Of a stretch of 64,000 bases of DNA, positions 49,254-59,600 are shown in pieces. Position 1 is the stretch's first letter. Every line of letters begins with the position of its first letter. This DNA comes from Flagellimonas_B algarum (lineage in GTDB: Bacteria > Bacteroidota > Bacteroidia > Flavobacteriales > Flavobacteriaceae): NCBI RefSeq assembly GCF_040513375.1, contig NZ_JBEVTG010000003.1, forward strand, positions 310,001 through 374,000, read 5' to 3'. Under the pieces are notes generated by a model. That model was given only the letters and a program-made list of their open reading frames with translations, ran no database searches and was not told the DNA's origin. Both the position numbers and the translations under genes were made by a program.

Positions 49254-49763
49254 CTATTTCATGGCTCGTTTGCCGACATTGGCAATCATTTCTCCCGAAG
49301 CCTGAGTCAGGAAACCCTTGAATTGGGTTTCATCCATTTGCGGATTGGTTACGAACTTTTCGTAACTGCTCGTCCAGACCACCATACTTTTTTCGTAACC
49401 CAGATCGACGACCTTGAATTGGTTCACCATTCCCATTGCAGGTACCCCTTCGACCACAGCATAGGTATAGCTACGCCCGATATCATCGAACTCGATGATG
49501 GTTTCCTTAAATCGCCCCTGACCATCGGCAGAGGTACAAACACGACTACCACCTACACCTTTTGGGCCATTGAACTCTACCTTGGCAATGATGCTCGAAA
49601 GGACGTCGATATTGTCCAATTGCCGCAATTCACTCCAGACCTTATCCGCGGAGGTTTCAAAGATTTGCGTAATGGTCACGTCGGCGTTTGTTTTTTGTGC
49701 CGTGACATTCCAGGCCGTCATGCAAAACAGGAACAGGCCGAGACTTTGTGTAATTCGTTTCAT
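49254..49763 (-). CDS. Exported SRPBCC-family protein, ECF-sigma target
   Basis: I start at ATG 49763 (169 residues), giving a signal peptide (MKRITQSLGLFLFCMTAWNVTAQ). SRPBCC motifs parallel those of 48545-49075 (MGMVNQFKVVDLGYEKSMVVWTSS). It is divergent from the sigma-factor gene and carries the matching ECF-type promoter. Confidence 0.83.
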   Translation of the reverse strand: MKRITQSLGLFLFCMTAWNVTAQKTNADVTITQIFETSADKVWSELRQLDNIDVLSSIIAKVEFNGPKGVGGSRVCTSADGQGRFKETIIEFDDIGRSYTYAVVEGVPAMGMVNQFKVVDLGYEKSMVVWTSSYEKFVTNPQMDETQFKGFLTQASGEMIANVGKRAMK

Positions 49764-49787
49764 TGTTTTTGTTTTTATTTTGTTTGG

Positions 49788-49819
49788 CACTTTGATTCGA
49801 AAATTCGGGCGCTGTGACA
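49788..49819 (-). promoter_or_regulatory. ECF-type promoter of the 49254-49763 gene
   Basis: Minus strand TGTCACA (49819-49813), 19 bp, then AAAGTG (49793-49788). It matches the promoters of the sigma gene and of 50837-51448 in sequence and spacing. Confidence 0.65.
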
Positions 49820-49833
49820 ATTTTTATAAAAGG

Positions 49834-49865
49834 CGTCACAGCTTGGGGCAGATTGCATCCAAGTA
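49834..49865 (+). promoter_or_regulatory. ECF-type autoregulatory promoter of the sigma factor gene
   Basis: CGTCACA (49834-49840), 19 bp, then CAAGTA (49860-49865), 12 bp before the sigma-factor ATG. The -35-like elements of this and the divergent promoter form the inverted repeat GCTGTGAC...GTCACAGC at 49811-49842. Confidence 0.65.
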
Positions 49866-49877
49866 AAAATCATACGT

Positions 49878-50756
49878 ATGGAAAATCCATTTTTACAGGA
49901 GTATCAAAGCGATAAGACCGATCAGCAATTGGTTGTCGAAGCACAGGGTGGTGACAAAAAAGCCTTGGAGGAACTGGTTCTGAAACATCAACCGTTTATC
50001 TACAATATCGCCTGGAAATTCGTAAGGAACCCCTCTGATGCCCAAGACCTGACACAAGAAGCCATCATCAAGGTGTTGACCAAACTATCGACCTTCGAGA
50101 ACAAAAGTACATTTCGAACCTGGTCGTATCGTATCGTTGTCAATCACTTTCTCATGGCCAAACGCAAACCCAATGAGTCGGTATTCAGCGATTTCGATAC
50201 TATGGCCAAAAACCTCGAAATGACCCCGGATACCGTTTTGACCCCATTGGAGCAAGAAGAGAAAAAGGCCTATATCAAAGAAATGAACTACAGCTGTATG
50301 AGCGGTATGTTGTTATGTCTGACCCGAGAACAGCGTTTGGTCTATATTCTTGGTGAAATGTTCGATGCCGACCATACCATTGGATCGGAGATACTCGAAT
50401 TATCGAAAGACAACTTCAGAAAACGGTTGAGCAGGGCCCGAAAGGATATCTATCACTTTATGAACAACAAGTGTGGACTGGTCAACAAGGCAAATCCCTG
50501 TCGTTGCCACAAGAAAGTGACTTTTGCGCTTGACAACAAAGTAATCGATAGCCGCAACTTGCTTTTCAATCGAAAGGAATACCTGAAGTTCAAAGAAGCC
50601 ATCAAATATGATGCGAACGAAATGATGGATTTCATTGATGGAAAATATGCGGAACTCTACCGCGGTTTGCCCTATAAAAAAGAGTTCGACAAGCGCACAT
50701 TTTTAGAAGACATCGTCAATGACGAACATGTCAAAAGCCTAATGAAGCTCAACTAG
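49878..50756 (+). CDS. ECF-type RNA polymerase sigma factor with C-terminal extension
   Basis: A 292-residue protein. Region 2 is clear (ALEELVLKHQPFIYNIAWKFVRNPSDAQDLTQEAIIKVLTKLSTFENKSTFRTWSYRIVVNHFL). Region 4 is near LTREQRLVYILGEMFDADHTIGSEILELSKDNFRKRLSRARKDI. An extension of about 90 residues carries a CxxxxxxxCxC-type cluster (NKCGLVNKANPCRCHKK), possibly zinc-binding. No anti-sigma gene is adjacent, so the extension may regulate activity (inference). Divergent from an SRPBCC gene and followed by another. Confidence 0.88.
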   Translation: MENPFLQEYQSDKTDQQLVVEAQGGDKKALEELVLKHQPFIYNIAWKFVRNPSDAQDLTQEAIIKVLTKLSTFENKSTFRTWSYRIVVNHFLMAKRKPNESVFSDFDTMAKNLEMTPDTVLTPLEQEEKKAYIKEMNYSCMSGMLLCLTREQRLVYILGEMFDADHTIGSEILELSKDNFRKRLSRARKDIYHFMNNKCGLVNKANPCRCHKKVTFALDNKVIDSRNLLFNRKEYLKFKEAIKYDANEMMDFIDGKYAELYRGLPYKKEFDKRTFLEDIVNDEHVKSLMKLN

Positions 50757-50791
50757 CACCCAACTCCGGTATCATGCCTTGTTTTCAAAGT

Positions 50792-50823
50792 CGTCACACC
50801 TTCCCGATTCCGGCTTCTAAGTA
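50792..50823 (+). promoter_or_regulatory. ECF-type promoter of the 50837-51448 gene
   Basis: CGTCACA (50792-50798), 19 bp, then TAAGTA (50818-50823), 13 bp before the ATG. Same elements and spacing as the sigma-factor promoter. Confidence 0.65.
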
Positions 50824-50836
50824 GAAAACAAAAACA

Positions 50837-51448
50837 ATGAAATTAAAAATTTGTACAAGTATGGTAGTGTTATTTATGGGATGGACCACCCAAGCACAGC
50901 AGATGGACAAAAAGTTCCACACCCTCCATGTGTCCATGAAGATCAATGCTTCGGCCGATAGGGTTTGGGAAGCCATGGTGCTCGACTATGGGGAAATTTC
51001 GAATTTTTCGCCCTACATCTTCGCTTCGAATTACGAAAACGGATCGTTAAAAGGCGTCGAAGGTGCCGAACGCAAGTGTTTTTTCAACAAGAAAGGCTCT
51101 CGTTGGTCGCACGAACGGATCATGGCCATCGATGTGAAAAACAAAACAATGCACAACAGCATCATCGATGCTCAAAAATTCCCGCTTGACCTCGACAATT
51201 CGCAAGCTTTTTATCGGGTAAAGGACAATGGGGACGGTACCAGCACCGCCAGCTACGAATTCCAATTCCGAACGAAACCGGCTTTTATGGGGGGGCTTGC
51301 CAAGGGCAAATTCAAGAAAACGCTAGAAGGTACCTTGATCGGTTTGAAACACTATGTGGAAACCGGTGAAATCGTAAATGGGAGTAATGGAAAATTCAAA
51401 GAAATCAAGGGCAAGTATCCCAAAGCCACCGAAATCAAAACCAAGTAA
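50837..51448 (+). CDS. Exported SRPBCC-family protein, ECF-sigma target
   Basis: A 203-residue protein with signal peptide (MKLKICTSMVVLFMGWTTQAQ). SRPBCC pattern: MKINASADRVWEAMVLDYGEISNFSPYI, strands, and a final helix (KGKFKKTLEGTLIGLKHYVETG). The C-terminal tail is Lys-rich. It is preceded by an ECF-type promoter and is likely regulated by the sigma factor just upstream. Confidence 0.83.
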   Translation: MKLKICTSMVVLFMGWTTQAQQMDKKFHTLHVSMKINASADRVWEAMVLDYGEISNFSPYIFASNYENGSLKGVEGAERKCFFNKKGSRWSHERIMAIDVKNKTMHNSIIDAQKFPLDLDNSQAFYRVKDNGDGTSTASYEFQFRTKPAFMGGLAKGKFKKTLEGTLIGLKHYVETGEIVNGSNGKFKEIKGKYPKATEIKTK

Positions 51449-51449
51449 A

Positions 51450-51806
51450 ATGATGACGAATCAAGAAATTGCGAACAGACTGGTCGAATTACTGAACCAT
51501 GGCCAATTCGAAACGGTTTATAACGAACTTTTCCACAGCAATGCTGAACATATCGAACCCCAATCCGAACAGTTTGCCCATCTTCAGGGGCTTGACGCGA
51601 TCAAAGCGAAAGATGCGGCCATGTCGGCACATATCGCTTCGGTCGAAGGACCGGAAGTTGGCCAAGCCATCGTGGCCCGATCGCATATTGGGGTACCTTA
51701 TAAAATGAAAGTCACCTTAAAGGATGGCAGCTTGATGGATCTTGACGAACTCATAGTTTATCATATCGAAAATGGAAAGATCATGGAAGAGCGTTTCTTT
51801 TATTGA
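51450..51806 (+). CDS. SnoaL/NTF2-like protein
   Basis: I start at ATG 51450 (118 residues, MMTNQEIANRLVELLNHGQFETVYNELFHSNAEHIEP), 1 bp after the previous stop; a 24-codon upstream extension overlaps the SRPBCC gene. The SnoaL-like fold ends with LDELIVYHIENGKIMEERFFY. It probably shares the ECF-driven transcript. Confidence 0.82.
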   Translation: MMTNQEIANRLVELLNHGQFETVYNELFHSNAEHIEPQSEQFAHLQGLDAIKAKDAAMSAHIASVEGPEVGQAIVARSHIGVPYKMKVTLKDGSLMDLDELIVYHIENGKIMEERFFY

Positions 51807-51833
51807 TAGTTATCTTTCTACTGCTTGAACGAG

Positions 51834-51864
51834 ACCGCCGATGATAACTTCGGCGGTTTTTTTT
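51834..51864 (+). terminator. Intrinsic terminator
   Basis: ACCGCCGA (51834-51841) pairs with TCGGCGGT (51850-51857), followed by a run of T. It ends the ECF/SRPBCC/SnoaL transcript. Confidence 0.85.
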
Positions 51865-51958
51865 ATTCCCAAAAAACGTGTGATACCGAAATTAGGCATA
51901 AACCCAAATCGCACTTTGGTCAATCCGCTCCCTGTAACCCTCAATCCACCCTATGGCT

Positions 51959-51985
51959 CCTAAAAGGAAGCAACTACCTTTTAGG
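51959..51985 (+). promoter_or_regulatory. Hairpin directly before the barrel gene start codon
   Basis: CCTAAAAGG (51959-51967) and CCTTTTAGG (51977-51985) form a perfect 9-bp stem with a 9-base loop, ending 2 bp before the ATG at 51988. If transcribed it would fold over the ribosome-binding region. Confidence 0.6.
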
Positions 51986-51987
51986 CT

Positions 51988-53646
51988 ATGCGGGGATATC
52001 GCTTTCTTTTTTGGGTGATGATACCTTTCCTTTTCGCCCTCAACGGCATATACGCCCAGGATTTGGGGAAAATCGGGGATTCTTCAGGTGTAAAGGTCAC
52101 CGGTGGTGCCGGTTTACGAACGATATTTTATGCGGCCGACGGAGGTGCAGACCGAAGGCAGCCCTTTACCTATGTGTTGTCGGGCAACGCCAATCTCAAC
52201 CTTTATGAGCTCAATATTCCATTCAGTTTCACTTTTTCGAACCAACAATTCGGTCTAAGCCAACCATTTAATGAATTTGGGGCAAGTCCGACCTACAAAT
52301 GGGCGACTGCCCATGTGGGGTATCGCAACATCAACCTTTCGCAATACACCCTTGCAGGACACCAAATGTTAGGTGGCGGGGTCGAATTGAATCCGGGTAA
52401 ATTTCGATTGACCGCCATTTACGGTCGCCTGCAACGTGCGGTTACCGAAGATACCACCTTGTTGGCCTTGCGTAGACCCGCATTTGAACGTAAAGGTTAC
52501 GGCATTAAAGTGGGCTACGGCAGTCCATCGAAATTCATTGACTTCGTCCTATTCAAAGCCGCCGATGATGAAAATTCCTTGGATGCTGAAGAAACTCCGG
52601 AAACGATCACCCCGGGTGAAAATGTCGTTTTCGGTGTCAACAGCCGAACCGCTTTTTTTAAGGACAAGCTGGCTTTCTTTTTCGACGGGGCGGTCAGTAC
52701 CTGGGTACGGGATAAACGTTTGGAGGGCGAAGTGCTGGACTTGCCCGGTTATTTGAATTGGATCGATTCGTTTATCGGTCTCAACGAATCGGCACAGTAT
52801 TATACCGCTTTCAAAAGCGGGTTACAGCTACGACTGAAAAACTTCGGACTACAAGGAATCGTGCAGCGCATTGATTCCGATTACCGATCCATGGGCATCT
52901 ATTTCGTGAACAACGATGTGCTGGCCTATACCGTGGCCCCTTCCTTCTCCTTGTTCAAAGGAAGGTTGCGGGTAGATGGTGGGTTGACCCTCCAGCGAGA
53001 CAACCTCAACAATAAGAAGGCTTTCACGAGTAAAAGGACCATCCCTAGGGCGTCCCTGTTTTTTAGACCGAGCCAGAAACTAAGCTTTATCGGCACCTAT
53101 ACTAATGTAACGACCTTGATGGAAGAAGGGGCTATTCCATTGGACAATGAATTCAAACAAGACCAGAACAACCCGATTTACACGTTTACAGCTACCTATG
53201 CCACGGCAACGACCACCAAGGCCCATCAGGTTTCCCTTTTTGCCAACCGAAGTGAATTGGTCGACAACAACCTTTTGACCAGCGCTTTTTCAGAATATGT
53301 GGGAAATACGGTCAATCTGAGTTACAATTTCAATCACCTGACGGCATATTACGGCTTGTTCGCTTCGCTCAATTATAATGATCTCGAAACCTTTAACGGC
53401 AAGTTGCCGGGTAAAGGGATTTCACTTGGATTCAACAAATCGTGGTTGGAAGGCAAACTTACTTTCAACTTATCCGGCAGCTATGCCGAACAGAACGATT
53501 TTGGAAGCCAAAGTGTGAATTTCGGCGGGGCATACCAGCTAGGAAAACACCAACTCAATATCACCGGCACTTATTTGAACACCCAAGTGATCGACGGCAC
53601 GTTCAACGAGTTCACCGGCTTTATCAACTATGGAATTCGGTTTTAA
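51988..53646 (+). CDS. Outer-membrane beta-barrel protein of the TANFOR locus
   Basis: A 552-residue protein with signal peptide (MRGYRFLFWVMIPFLFALNGIYAQ). Almost all the rest is amphipathic strands (FGLQGIVQRIDSDYR, LTFNLSGSYAEQNDFGSQ), ending in GFINYGIRF with the C-terminal Phe of barrels. It is 10 bp upstream of the giant TANFOR-type gene and is a likely export pore or anchor. No precise family is recognised. Confidence 0.75.
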   Translation: MRGYRFLFWVMIPFLFALNGIYAQDLGKIGDSSGVKVTGGAGLRTIFYAADGGADRRQPFTYVLSGNANLNLYELNIPFSFTFSNQQFGLSQPFNEFGASPTYKWATAHVGYRNINLSQYTLAGHQMLGGGVELNPGKFRLTAIYGRLQRAVTEDTTLLALRRPAFERKGYGIKVGYGSPSKFIDFVLFKAADDENSLDAEETPETITPGENVVFGVNSRTAFFKDKLAFFFDGAVSTWVRDKRLEGEVLDLPGYLNWIDSFIGLNESAQYYTAFKSGLQLRLKNFGLQGIVQRIDSDYRSMGIYFVNNDVLAYTVAPSFSLFKGRLRVDGGLTLQRDNLNNKKAFTSKRTIPRASLFFRPSQKLSFIGTYTNVTTLMEEGAIPLDNEFKQDQNNPIYTFTATYATATTTKAHQVSLFANRSELVDNNLLTSAFSEYVGNTVNLSYNFNHLTAYYGLFASLNYNDLETFNGKLPGKGISLGFNKSWLEGKLTFNLSGSYAEQNDFGSQSVNFGGAYQLGKHQLNITGTYLNTQVIDGTFNEFTGFINYGIRF

Positions 53647-53656
53647 AACAAACGTC

Positions 53657-56600
53657 ATGCGAAAATCGTACTGCCTTTTACTTTTGCTCCTTTCTTTGTG
53701 GCCTTTGACCTTGGTCAAGGCACAAAACGATGTGATGGTCGTGACCCAAGTGCTGCCGCCGTATTCCCCCTATTTTTCCGATTATACCTCTTATGACAAT
53801 CGGGTGGTGGTGACCTTGAACAATCTAAATCCCGCAGGTTTGTCACAAGAAGTGCGCCTGACCGCATCGGCAACGGGCAACAACGGTATCGCTTTGGCCT
53901 TGAACCCTTCTTTTCTCCCTTCACAACCTATTTTGATCCCTCCCGGTGGATCGGTACGTTTGACCGGGTTTCAACTTCAAGAGTATTTCGACCTCAATGC
54001 ATGGGATCTGAGTGGCATTTCGGCAGCAGCGCTTCTTAGGGGAGGGGGGCTTCCCCAAGGGGATTATGAGCTTTGTGTCCAAGCCTTGGATTACACCACC
54101 GGTCAACCCCTTTCGATGGCTGCGCCCAACGGTTGCGGGTTCTTTACCATTAGTTCGGTCGAACCTCCGTTGATCTTACAACCGCTTTGCGGCGATGAGG
54201 TTTCAAAATCCGATCCGCAAAACCTCTTGTTTTCTTGGGCGATTCCAGCAGGTGCGAATCCGATGCAGGTCGAATACGAATTGGTCATTCAAGAAGTGTT
54301 CAATGGCATGGACCCCAACCAGCTCTTTTTGGCCCTGCCCACCACTCCGTTTTTTCAAAAAAGGGTCACCAATAATGTCTATTTGTATACCCTGGCCGAT
54401 CCACCTTTGGAACCCGGCCGCACCTATGCGTTTCGAGTGACCGCGGTCAATCGGCAAGGGTTCGTTGATGCCAACGGTAATGATCGCCCCTTGAATTTTC
54501 GAAATGGGGGAAGCAGTGAGGTATGTACGTTCCAATATGGCCAAGTGCCCAAGACCGAAACACCGATCGTCATTGCGGATGGTTCGCCCCAGGAGACGCC
54601 TGTTGAAATTACGGTCTTGCACATCCCCGGTGATGACGTTAAAGTCAATAATCAAGGTCAGAATTCACCTCCCGATCCCGACGATGCCCTTGACTGTATC
54701 GCACCGTGTACCGTGCCCTTGCCCCAAAACCAAAATCCGGTTTCTAACTTGGCACCTGGTGATGAAGTCGCTATTGGTAAATTCTCGATGCAAATCACCA
54801 ACGCGCAATTTTCACAAGGGGGGTTCACCGGCGACGGAACCATTTTCATCAATTTTTTGGACATCCCCATCCACGTAGAATTCACCGACCTTAAAGTAAA
54901 TACCGATCTTACGGTATATCAAGGTCAGGCCAATGCGGTATTAGATGGTGGTTTACCGCCACAAGCGGCCTTTCTGACCCAAGCGGTCGATGTACCGGCG
55001 GTTTCCCAAGAGGTTTTTCAGAATGCCATGGCATTCATCGATGATCAAGGGCAAAAGATCCACCTCTTGGAACAAGGGGGTCAGGCTGTAGGCATGCCTT
55101 TACTCTGGGAAGTGGGCCCCTCGCGGTTGACCTTGCTTGGAATGGTTTTCTCAGCGACTGGGGCACATATCAATATGGCCTCCGGCCTTGAGCTTCCCGA
55201 TGCGTTGAACGATCAGGTGTTGCTCTTGACCGGAAGCAATTGTTTGCGCCCAAACGGTTTCGGAAACACGGGTGAAATGTTGCTTGCCGAAGATGTCGTT
55301 GTTCCGTTGGGTGTGAATATCGATCACACTTTCGCCGAAGGAACCGGTCTGCAGTATGATTGTTCCGGAATCCAGGGTATTGACCTCAATGGCCAGCTCG
55401 AATTCGACCGCAACCTCTTGTTGCCCTTAAGTGGCAATGGCACGGTCATCGACGGCACGGTCACCGCTTCTTATGAGACCCAAGTGGAAAACATGCAGGA
55501 TTGGTCCATTCAGATCGAGGCGTTCAACCATCCGTTCACCTTGCCCGGTCTGGTGGGTTTTCAGATGGAAGCCCAAAACATCGTTTTCGACCAGTCGCTC
55601 TCCCAATCGCCACCTGAAACCGATAGGCCGGCTAGTTGGACGGGGTTGTATTTGGGGGATTTCGTTGTGACCTTCCCCGACTTTTTTAAGAAGAACGGGG
55701 AGCCAATCGAGAAAACGGTACAAAATTTCATATTGGATAAAAACGGGGTTTCCGGAACTATCGGCCCCTTTGACAACCTCATTTCCATAGAAGAGGGCGA
55801 TGTATCGAGCTGGCCCATTTCCGTCACTGGATTTACGGTCGAAATCCAAGAAAACCTGCTTCAGGGGTCCGAGATTTTCGGTAACATCCGATTGCCCATT
55901 ACCGATACAGCACTGGGGTATACCCTTTTGTTGTCGAGCGCAGAAGACCCTGAAGCCTACCTTGATTTGGTATGCGAAATCGATTTGGAAGATGATTTAC
56001 AAGTGCCTATGTGGATGGCGACCCTAGACCTATTCGAAGGCTCATCGGTGACCTTGAAAAAGACAGAGGGGGTTTGGACGCCTCGCGCTGCGCTCCATGG
56101 TACTATTGAAGTTGCCTGGGGAGAGGACCAGGATTTGGGCGAAGACAATGCTGTTTCCGCATTTACGCTGCCCAAGGTCGAATTCCAGGATTTTACCGTC
56201 GAACCAGGTTTGGGCAATGTTCCCAAGGTCGATATCGGTAGTTTTGGCCTGACCGATGCCCAAGCAAACATCGCGGGATTCACCTTTGCCTTGAACCAGC
56301 TCGAGTTTGATGGCGGTGAGCAAAACAAATTGGGCATCACCCTCGATATCGGTGTCAAACTTTTGGATGAGGTCAACTCCATTGAAGGCGATTCCAAGTT
56401 CACTATTTGGGGTGAATACGACAATAAAACTTTTGGTTTTGATTATGTCGAACTTCAAGAAATCAATTTAGGTACCAAAGAAAACCCGATCGATTTGGGG
56501 GTGGCCGCGTTGCACGGTGGGGTGAAGATCTTTAAGAAAGATGAGGTGTATGGCAATGGCTTTAAGGGGGCGATAGGGGTGCGCTTGAATGCCATCGAGT

Positions 56601-59600
56601 TCGGATTCGATGCCTTAATGCAGTTGGGGTCGATAACCGAAGGAGATGAAGATTACCGCTATTGGTATTTTGATATGAACGCCGATATTCCCGGAACCGG
56701 AATCCCGATACCTCCGACGATTTTTTCCATTTTCGGTGGCGGTGGTGGCGCATGGTACAACATGAGCAAACCGGAAGTGGTCGCACCGATAAGCATTGCC
56801 GAGCTTAAAAACGCCCAGGTTTTGGATGAAGCTGCCTTGGAAGCGAAACCACCCGGCTTCACGAGACATGCCAGCGATCAGCGTACTCCTGAAAAAGGCA
56901 CTTACGGGCTCTCCCAGTCCATTGTCTTGGGTATCAACAGCGCCGAAACCGTTTTCAATGCCGACTTGAACTTCGACATCCAGATCGAGACCGGGGGTAG
57001 TTTCGTACCTACCTTATCGATGGGGGGCAAGGGTTATTTGGTACAATCGCTCGATAATCGTGATGGGGCGTTTATTACCGGCGATGTGGACCTGACCATT
57101 GTCGCCGATCCTGAAGATCCAAAATTTTCAAATACCTCGACCTTTAATATCGATATTCTGGATGGTATGGTCGACGGATCCGGGACCTTGGACATTTACG
57201 TCGATAAAAACCAATGGCACCATAAGTTCGGTTTTTGGTCCCAAGAAGATTATCCTTGGGAAGATGAAACCCGGGTACAGTTGAATTTGGGGGATTTCTC
57301 AGGATTGGGTACGGATCAAAACGATGGCCCGTTGCAAGCCAATGTCAACAGTTATTTCATGCTAGGTTCCGATATCCCCGGGATTCCGAAAATGCCATTG
57401 GATGTGCGGAACTTCATGGATCAGCCGGTTGCCAGTGAGCGAGGACAAGTGTTTGCGGCGACCTTTAACGAAGGTCAATTACAAGGCGGGTCGAACCCTG
57501 GCCTGGCCCTTGGTGGTGGAATCCATGTCGCAACGGATATGGATTTCCTCATCTTTTACATGCGTTCGAAATTTTTGGCCGGATTCGATCTTGCCTTGCG
57601 TAAGGAACCGGGTTTATGCGAAGGGGGCGGGATCAACGGGTTCTACGCCAAAGGCAATGCTTATGCCTATTTCTTGGGCGATGCAGGGGTCAACCTGGAT
57701 CTATGGGTATGGAAGGGTGCGCTCAACTTTATGAAAGTGGAGACCGGGGCCACCTTAACGGCCGGTTTACCCAACCCCGTTTTTTTTGATGGGAAGTTGA
57801 AAGTCAATGGGGAAGTGTTGGACGGGCTCTTGCAATTCGATCTTGACTTCAAGGTAGAATTGGGAGAAGAATGCCAGAAGGGGCAAGGGAGCCCATTCGA
57901 TGAATTTCCGATAATCGCCGATGTGATTCCCGCGGATGGCGAAGATAAAGTGTCCATTTTGACCATACCTGAAGTGGCGTTCAACTTTCCGGAAGAAGTG
58001 TTCGAGTTTTCGGAAATCAACAAGAAAGGAAAGGAGGTTACCCGGAAGTTTCAGTATGAATTGGACTATTTTACCTTGGAATGGCTTGAAGGCGACAAAA
58101 AAGCGGTCGAAGAGTTGGCTTCCTTTAAAAAATACCGTCCAGATGGTTATTCGGCTACCTTCAATCGGGAAGATTACATCTTGCCCGAAGAGACTTCGAT
58201 TGCCTATAAGATCGGGGTCACCGCATACGAATGGGTCGATGGGGAGAAAATCGAGGTCCTGAAAGAGACCAAGACCGGTAGTTTCGTCACCGATAGATTG
58301 CCCGACAAGATCAAAAAAGAGCACATCTGGCTAAGCACCCCTTTTATTGGGGAGAATTACTTCATCCCATCGTATCATTCCAATCAAGGTATGCTCACTT
58401 TGATGGCGGCCTTCGATCATTGGGACGATCCCGATTATTGGTTTTCCGAAGTTTTCGAAATGGGTGATTCGTATAAAGGGATGGCTGATGGGGCCTTTGC
58501 CTTCATTGCACAATTCACCGATGTTAAGTCAAAAACGGTATTCACTTCGACCTTTGAAGTGGACAATGTCGGGGCCAAAGGGGATAAAGGAGGAGGCATC
58601 GCCTTTGCCATTCCCCAAGGCTTGCAACCGAACAGGGGATACGAACTGGAACTCATCGTCAAATACACCCCGCCTATCAATAAATTCGCATTGCCCAGCA
58701 ATACCGATGTGGTTTATCAGGAGATGCTTTTAGGCGCTTCAGGTAAAAGCGCTCCGAAACAAGAGGGTTTAGGGTATCAGACCATGCAAGTGAATGCAGG
58801 TCAGATCGATCAAATCGAACCGAAGGTGATGCAGATGAGCTTGGCCGGGGGGCAGGGTAATGGCATTAAAACGATGCAATGGGCCGGAGGGCAACAGCAA
58901 GGTAAATCAGGGGTTAGTATGAAAGGCAGCAAGATTTTGGCCAATGTGGCCAATACGCCCCCGAATCCCATTTTCGAAGCTTCCTTGGCCGATTTGAACA
59001 ACGGCGACCAAAACGTGTCCATCAGAGGCCGGCAAAGAAAGCTATTGAACCCCGAAATCGGTGGAAAAGCCTTCGAATGGAAACTCTTCGAAGGGTTCAA
59101 ATTCCAGTTTAAGACGAGTACCTATAGCACCTTGGCCTCCAAATTGGCCAGTATCCAATATGAATCGACCAAAGTGGGAAGCTATCCTTCCGATTTACCC
59201 GGTGTGGGGACCGATGAACCCGAATACCTTGATTCGAACCTTCCGATCATTGTACTTAGTGCAGGGGAGAATTTCGATCAACGAACGGTTTTGGGGCAGC
59301 GGCATATGGAAACCATTGGGCAGGGCGAAGAGGCCACTGAACTCAGTTGGACGGTATCGCCTATGATCGTTATTGACGAAAAACCCTTGTTCAATGATTT
59401 CGTACAGAAATGGGGTGCTACCTTCAGCCCCAACCTTTGGGGTCAAGGACAGGGTCTGAAGAAGGTCTATCACGTGCCCAATGCGAACGACTGGGCGAAA
59501 CTTGAGGCCGATGGGGCCTTTTACCAAAATTTGGAATATGGCTACCCCAGCGACGACCACTGGCAATTGGTTTTGCCCGATATGCAAGGCAATGCGTCAT

